Assembly: GCF_900100315.1 (NCBI RefSeq)
Contig: NZ_FNFF01000003.1
Span: 283,813-347,812 of the forward strand
DNA length: 64,000 bases
Source of the DNA: Streptomyces indicus
GTDB taxonomy: Bacteria; Actinomycetota; Actinomycetes; Streptomycetales; Streptomycetaceae
Direction of reading: 5' to 3'
In this document: positions 61,372-64,000 of the stretch, piece by piece
How positions within the stretch are numbered: the stretch's first letter is position 1
How the letters are laid out: the number at the start of each line of letters is the position of its first letter
Program-made: the position numbers and the translations under genes
Notes under the pieces: generated by a model
Database searches by the model: none
Told to the model about the DNA's origin: nothing
The model's input: only the letters and a program-made list of their open reading frames with translations

Positions 61372-62883
61372 TCAGCCGCCGGAAAGGACGCGCACCAGGT
61401 CTTCTGCCGTCCTGCACCTGTCCAGGAGCTCTTTGACGTGATTACGCGTTCCGCGTAGCGGTTCCAGGGTTGGGACGCGCTGCAGGGAGTCGCGGCCGGG
61501 CAGGTCGAAGATGACGGAGTCCCAGGAGGCCGCGGCGACGTCGTCGGCGTACTGCTCCAGGCAGCGGCCGCGGAAGTAGGCGCGGGTGTCCTCCGGGGGC
61601 TTGGTCTCGGCTCGCTCGACGTCCGTCTCGTCCAGGAGGCGCTTCATCTTGCCGCGGGCCACGAGCCGGTTGTAGAGGCCCTTCTCGGGCCGTACGTCGG
61701 CGTACTGGAGGTCGACGAGGTGCAGGCGTGCCGCGTCCCAGTCGAGGCTGTCACGGCGCCGGTAGCCCTCCATGAGTTCGCGCTTGGCGACCCAGTCGAG
61801 CTCGCCGGAGAGGCTCATCGGGTCGTTCTCGAGCCGGTTGAGGGTGTCCTCCCAGCGGCTGAGGACGTCCTTGGTCTGGTCGTCCGCGTCGGCGCCGAAG
61901 CGCTCCTCGACGTATTTGCGGGCGAGCTCGTAGTACTCCATCTGCAGCTGTACTGCGGTGAGTGTACGGCCGCTGCGCAGCGTGACCAGGCGCTTGAGGG
62001 TGGGGTCGTGGGAGACCTGGTGGAGGGTGCGGACGGGCTGGTCGACGGCGAGGTCCACGGCGATGAAGTTGTCCTCGATCATGGAGAGGACGAGGGCCGT
62101 GGTGCCGAGCTTGAGGTACGTCGAGATCTCGGAGAGGTTGGCGTCGCCGATGATGACGTGCAGCCGGCGGTACTTCTCGGCGTCGGAGTGCGGCTCGTCG
62201 CGGGTGTTGATGATGGGCCGCTTGAGGGTGGTCTCGAGGCCGACCTCGACCTCGAAGTAGTCGGCGCGCTGGCTGATCTGGAAGCCGTGTTCGTGGCCGT
62301 CCTGGCCGATGCCGACGCGTCCCGCGCCGGTGACGACCTGGCGGGAGACGAAGAAGGGCGTGAGGTGGCGCACGATGTCCGAGAAGGGGGTCTCCCGCTT
62401 CATCAGGTAGTTCTCGTGCGTGCCGTAGGAGGCGCCTTTGTTGTCGGTGTTGTTCTTGTAGAGGTGGATGGGCTGGGCGCCGGGGAGGTTCGCGGCCCGT
62501 TCGGCGGCCTCGGCCATGATGCGTTCGCCGGCCTTGTCCCAGAGGACGGCGTCGCGGGGGTTGGTGACTTCGGGCGAGCTGTATTCGGGGTGTGCGTGGT
62601 CGACGTACAGGCGTGCGCCGTTGGTGAGAATGACGTTGGCGAGGCCGATGTCCTCGTCGGTCAGCTGGCTGGAGTCGGCGGCTTCCCGGGCGAGGTCGAA
62701 GCCTCGCGCGTCGCGCAGCGGGTTCTCCTCCTCGAAGTCCCAGCGGGCGCGTCGCGCCCGGTGCATCGCCGCCGCGTAGGCGTTGACGATCTGGGACGAG
62801 GTGAGCATGGCATTGGCGTTGGGGTGTCCGGGCACGGAGATCCCGTACTCGGTCTCGATGCCCATTACTCGCCGTACGGTCAT
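61372..62883 (-). CDS. dop: Pup deamidase/depupylase
   Basis: A 503-residue PafA homologue. It starts [19 protein letters not shown] and contains [34 protein letters not shown] and [16 protein letters not shown]. Unlike PafA it has the longer insert after residue 35 (the Dop loop region) typical of Dop. It converts the C-terminal Gln of Pup to Glu and also removes Pup from proteins. A perfect AAGGAGGG ribosome site precedes the ATG. It lies between arc and pup. Confidence 0.98.
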   Translation of the reverse strand: MTVRRVMGIETEYGISVPGHPNANAMLTSSQIVNAYAAAMHRARRARWDFEEENPLRDARGFDLAREAADSSQLTDEDIGLANVILTNGARLYVDHAHPEYSSPEVTNPRDAVLWDKAGERIMAEAAERAANLPGAQPIHLYKNNTDNKGASYGTHENYLMKRETPFSDIVRHLTPFFVSRQVVTGAGRVGIGQDGHEHGFQISQRADYFEVEVGLETTLKRPIINTRDEPHSDAEKYRRLHVIIGDANLSEISTYLKLGTTALVLSMIEDNFIAVDLAVDQPVRTLHQVSHDPTLKRLVTLRSGRTLTAVQLQMEYYELARKYVEERFGADADDQTKDVLSRWEDTLNRLENDPMSLSGELDWVAKRELMEGYRRRDSLDWDAARLHLVDLQYADVRPEKGLYNRLVARGKMKRLLDETDVERAETKPPEDTRAYFRGRCLEQYADDVAAASWDSVIFDLPGRDSLQRVPTLEPLRGTRNHVKELLDRCRTAEDLVRVLSGG

Positions 62884-63084
62884 GCGGCCCTCCTTGCCCG
62901 GCGGCGCTCCCCTGTGGGAACGGCGCTCAAGTACCGCTTGTCTTCCGGTGCGTGTGCGGTGCCCGTCCCCGCACTGCGCGACCCGGCGGTACCGAAGAGC
63001 CTAGAACGGCTTTGCGCTGGTGGGGAGATCAATTGCGTCATTGCCTGTGCTGCGCTGGTGACTTGGTGTGGTCCGGAAAACAGT

Positions 63085-63120
63085 CGGCTGCGGGTACCCA
63101 GTTCTGGGCACCCGCAGCCG
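63085..63120 (-). terminator. Terminator after arc
   Basis: CGGCTGCGGGT (63085-63095) pairs with ACCCGCAGCCG (63110-63120), and CCCAG with CTGGG inside, one mismatch. It begins 9 bases after the arc stop. A short CCTGT/ACAGG dyad also spans the stop itself. Confidence 0.85.
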
Positions 63121-63129
63121 CCCTGTTTT

Positions 63130-64000
63130 TTACAGGTACTGACCGGTGTTGGCCACCGTGTCGATGGAACGGCCGGTGTCCGCGCCCTGCTTTCCGGTGA
63201 CGAGCGTACGGATGTAGACGATCCGCTCGCCCTTCTTGCCGGAGATGCGGGCCCAGTCGTCGGGGTTGGTGGTGTTGGGCAGGTCCTCGTTCTCCTTGAA
63301 CTCGTCCACGCAGGCCTGGAGGAGGTGGGAGACGCGGAGGCCCTTCTGGTTCTTGTCGAGGAAGTCCTTGATGGCCATCTTCTTGGCGCGGCCGACGATG
63401 TTCTCGATCATGGCGCCGGAGTTGAAGTCCTTGAAGTAGAGGACTTCCTTGTCGCCGTTGGCGTACGTGACTTCGAGGAAGCGGTTCTCCTCGGATTCGG
63501 CGTACATCTGCTCGACGGCGGTCTGGATCATGCCGTGGACCGTGGCGCCCTTGTCGCCGCCGTGCTCGCCGAGGTCGTCGGTGTGCAGCGGAAGGCGCTC
63601 GGTGAGGTACTTGCCGAAGATGTCCTTGGCGGCTTCGGCGTCGGGGCGCTCGATCTTGATCTTCACGTCGAGGCGGCCGGGGCGGAGGATGGCGGGGTCG
63701 ATCATGTCCTCGCGGTTGGAGGCGCCGATGACGACCACGTTCTCCAGGCCTTCCACACCGTCGATCTCGGCGAGGAGCTGCGGGACGATGGTGTTCTCCA
63801 CGTCCGAGCTGACGCCGGATCCGCGGGTCCTGAACAGCGATTCCATCTCGTCGAAGAAGACGATGACGGGGGTGCCCTCGCTGGCCTTCTCACGGGCACG
63901 CTGGAAGACGAGGCGGATCTGCCGCTCGGTCTCACCGACGTACTTGTTGAGGAGCTCGGGACCCTTGATGTTCAGGAAGAAGGACTTGCCCTGGGCCTGT
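63130..64000 (-). CDS. arc: Proteasome-associated AAA ATPase Arc/Mpa, 5' end outside window
   Basis: The last 290 residues of the AAA ATPase that unfolds pupylated proteins. Visible are the Walker B region ([10 protein letters not shown]), the second region of homology ([20 protein letters not shown]), the C-terminal helical lid and the final QYL that docks on the PrcA ring. The Walker A motif and coiled coil lie beyond the window edge. It is upstream of dop by 246 bases, with a terminator between, so dop may have its own promoter. Confidence 0.97.
   Translation of the reverse strand, partial: QAQGKSFFLNIKGPELLNKYVGETERQIRLVFQRAREKASEGTPVIVFFDEMESLFRTRGSGVSSDVENTIVPQLLAEIDGVEGLENVVVIGASNREDMIDPAILRPGRLDVKIKIERPDAEAAKDIFGKYLTERLPLHTDDLGEHGGDKGATVHGMIQTAVEQMYAESEENRFLEVTYANGDKEVLYFKDFNSGAMIENIVGRAKKMAIKDFLDKNQKGLRVSHLLQACVDEFKENEDLPNTTNPDDWARISGKKGERIVYIRTLVTGKQGADTGRSIDTVANTGQYL

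Overview
The window is very GC-rich chromosomal DNA of a Streptomyces species. The evidence is the codon use (G or C in nearly every third position), the frequent GTG starts, and two gene blocks in the order I remember from the Streptomyces coelicolor chromosome: pheST-kinase-rRNA methylase-rplT-rpmI-infC, and the Pup-proteasome locus. I see no tRNA or rRNA gene, CRISPR array, insertion sequence or prophage; this looks like chromosomal core rather than an accessory island.

Layout. 1-10.9 kb, all leftward: a regulator cut by the window edge, a SpoIIE-type phosphatase, pheT and pheS, a PAS histidine kinase, an RNA 2'-O-methyltransferase, the rplT-rpmI-infC ribosomal operon and a DUF1844 protein. 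11-18.4 kb: an SseB-domain protein, a beta-lactamase-fold lipoprotein, a membrane-anchored subtilase coupled to a proline-rich membrane protein, a PLP deaminase/aldolase and a DUF2510 protein. 18.4-25.4 kb: an ethanolamine gamma-glutamylation pathway (SDR, aldehyde dehydrogenase, GlnA4-type ligase, divergent GntR regulator, ethanolamine permease, gamma-glutamyl hydrolase). 25.4-29 kb: LysR and XRE-cupin regulators, a metal-receptor-like protein and a secreted propeller-like protein. 29-33 kb: a glycine betaine ABC transporter with two substrate-binding domains in one chain. 33-45 kb: a 5'-3' exonuclease, an iron-box-controlled siderophore-interacting protein, an NCS1 permease with a hydantoin/Asp-Glu racemase-like protein, a pseudouridine synthase, an ABC exporter with a two-component system, and a cytochrome P450. 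45-51.5 kb: a HelY-type helicase, a diacylglycerol kinase-like protein, tatC, tatA and two small proteins. 51.5-64 kb: the Pup-proteasome system (pafC, pafB, two FKBPs, pafA, an MFS/LacI pair, prcA, prcB, a reduced endonuclease-VII-like gene, pup, dop and the 3' part of arc).

How the genes work together. PafA attaches Pup to proteins, Dop deamidates Pup and removes it, Arc unfolds tagged proteins, and PrcAB degrades them; PafBC is the associated DNA-damage regulator. In the ethanolamine block, uptake, glutamylation, two oxidations and hydrolysis would release glutamate and probably glycine.

The most unusual feature is a recurrent pattern: at about ten genes the last few codons, the stop codon and some downstream bases are tandemly duplicated (periods about 20-116 bp), and further short tandem arrays sit between genes. 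The infC gene also seems to start at ATC and to be preceded by an attenuator-like leader.
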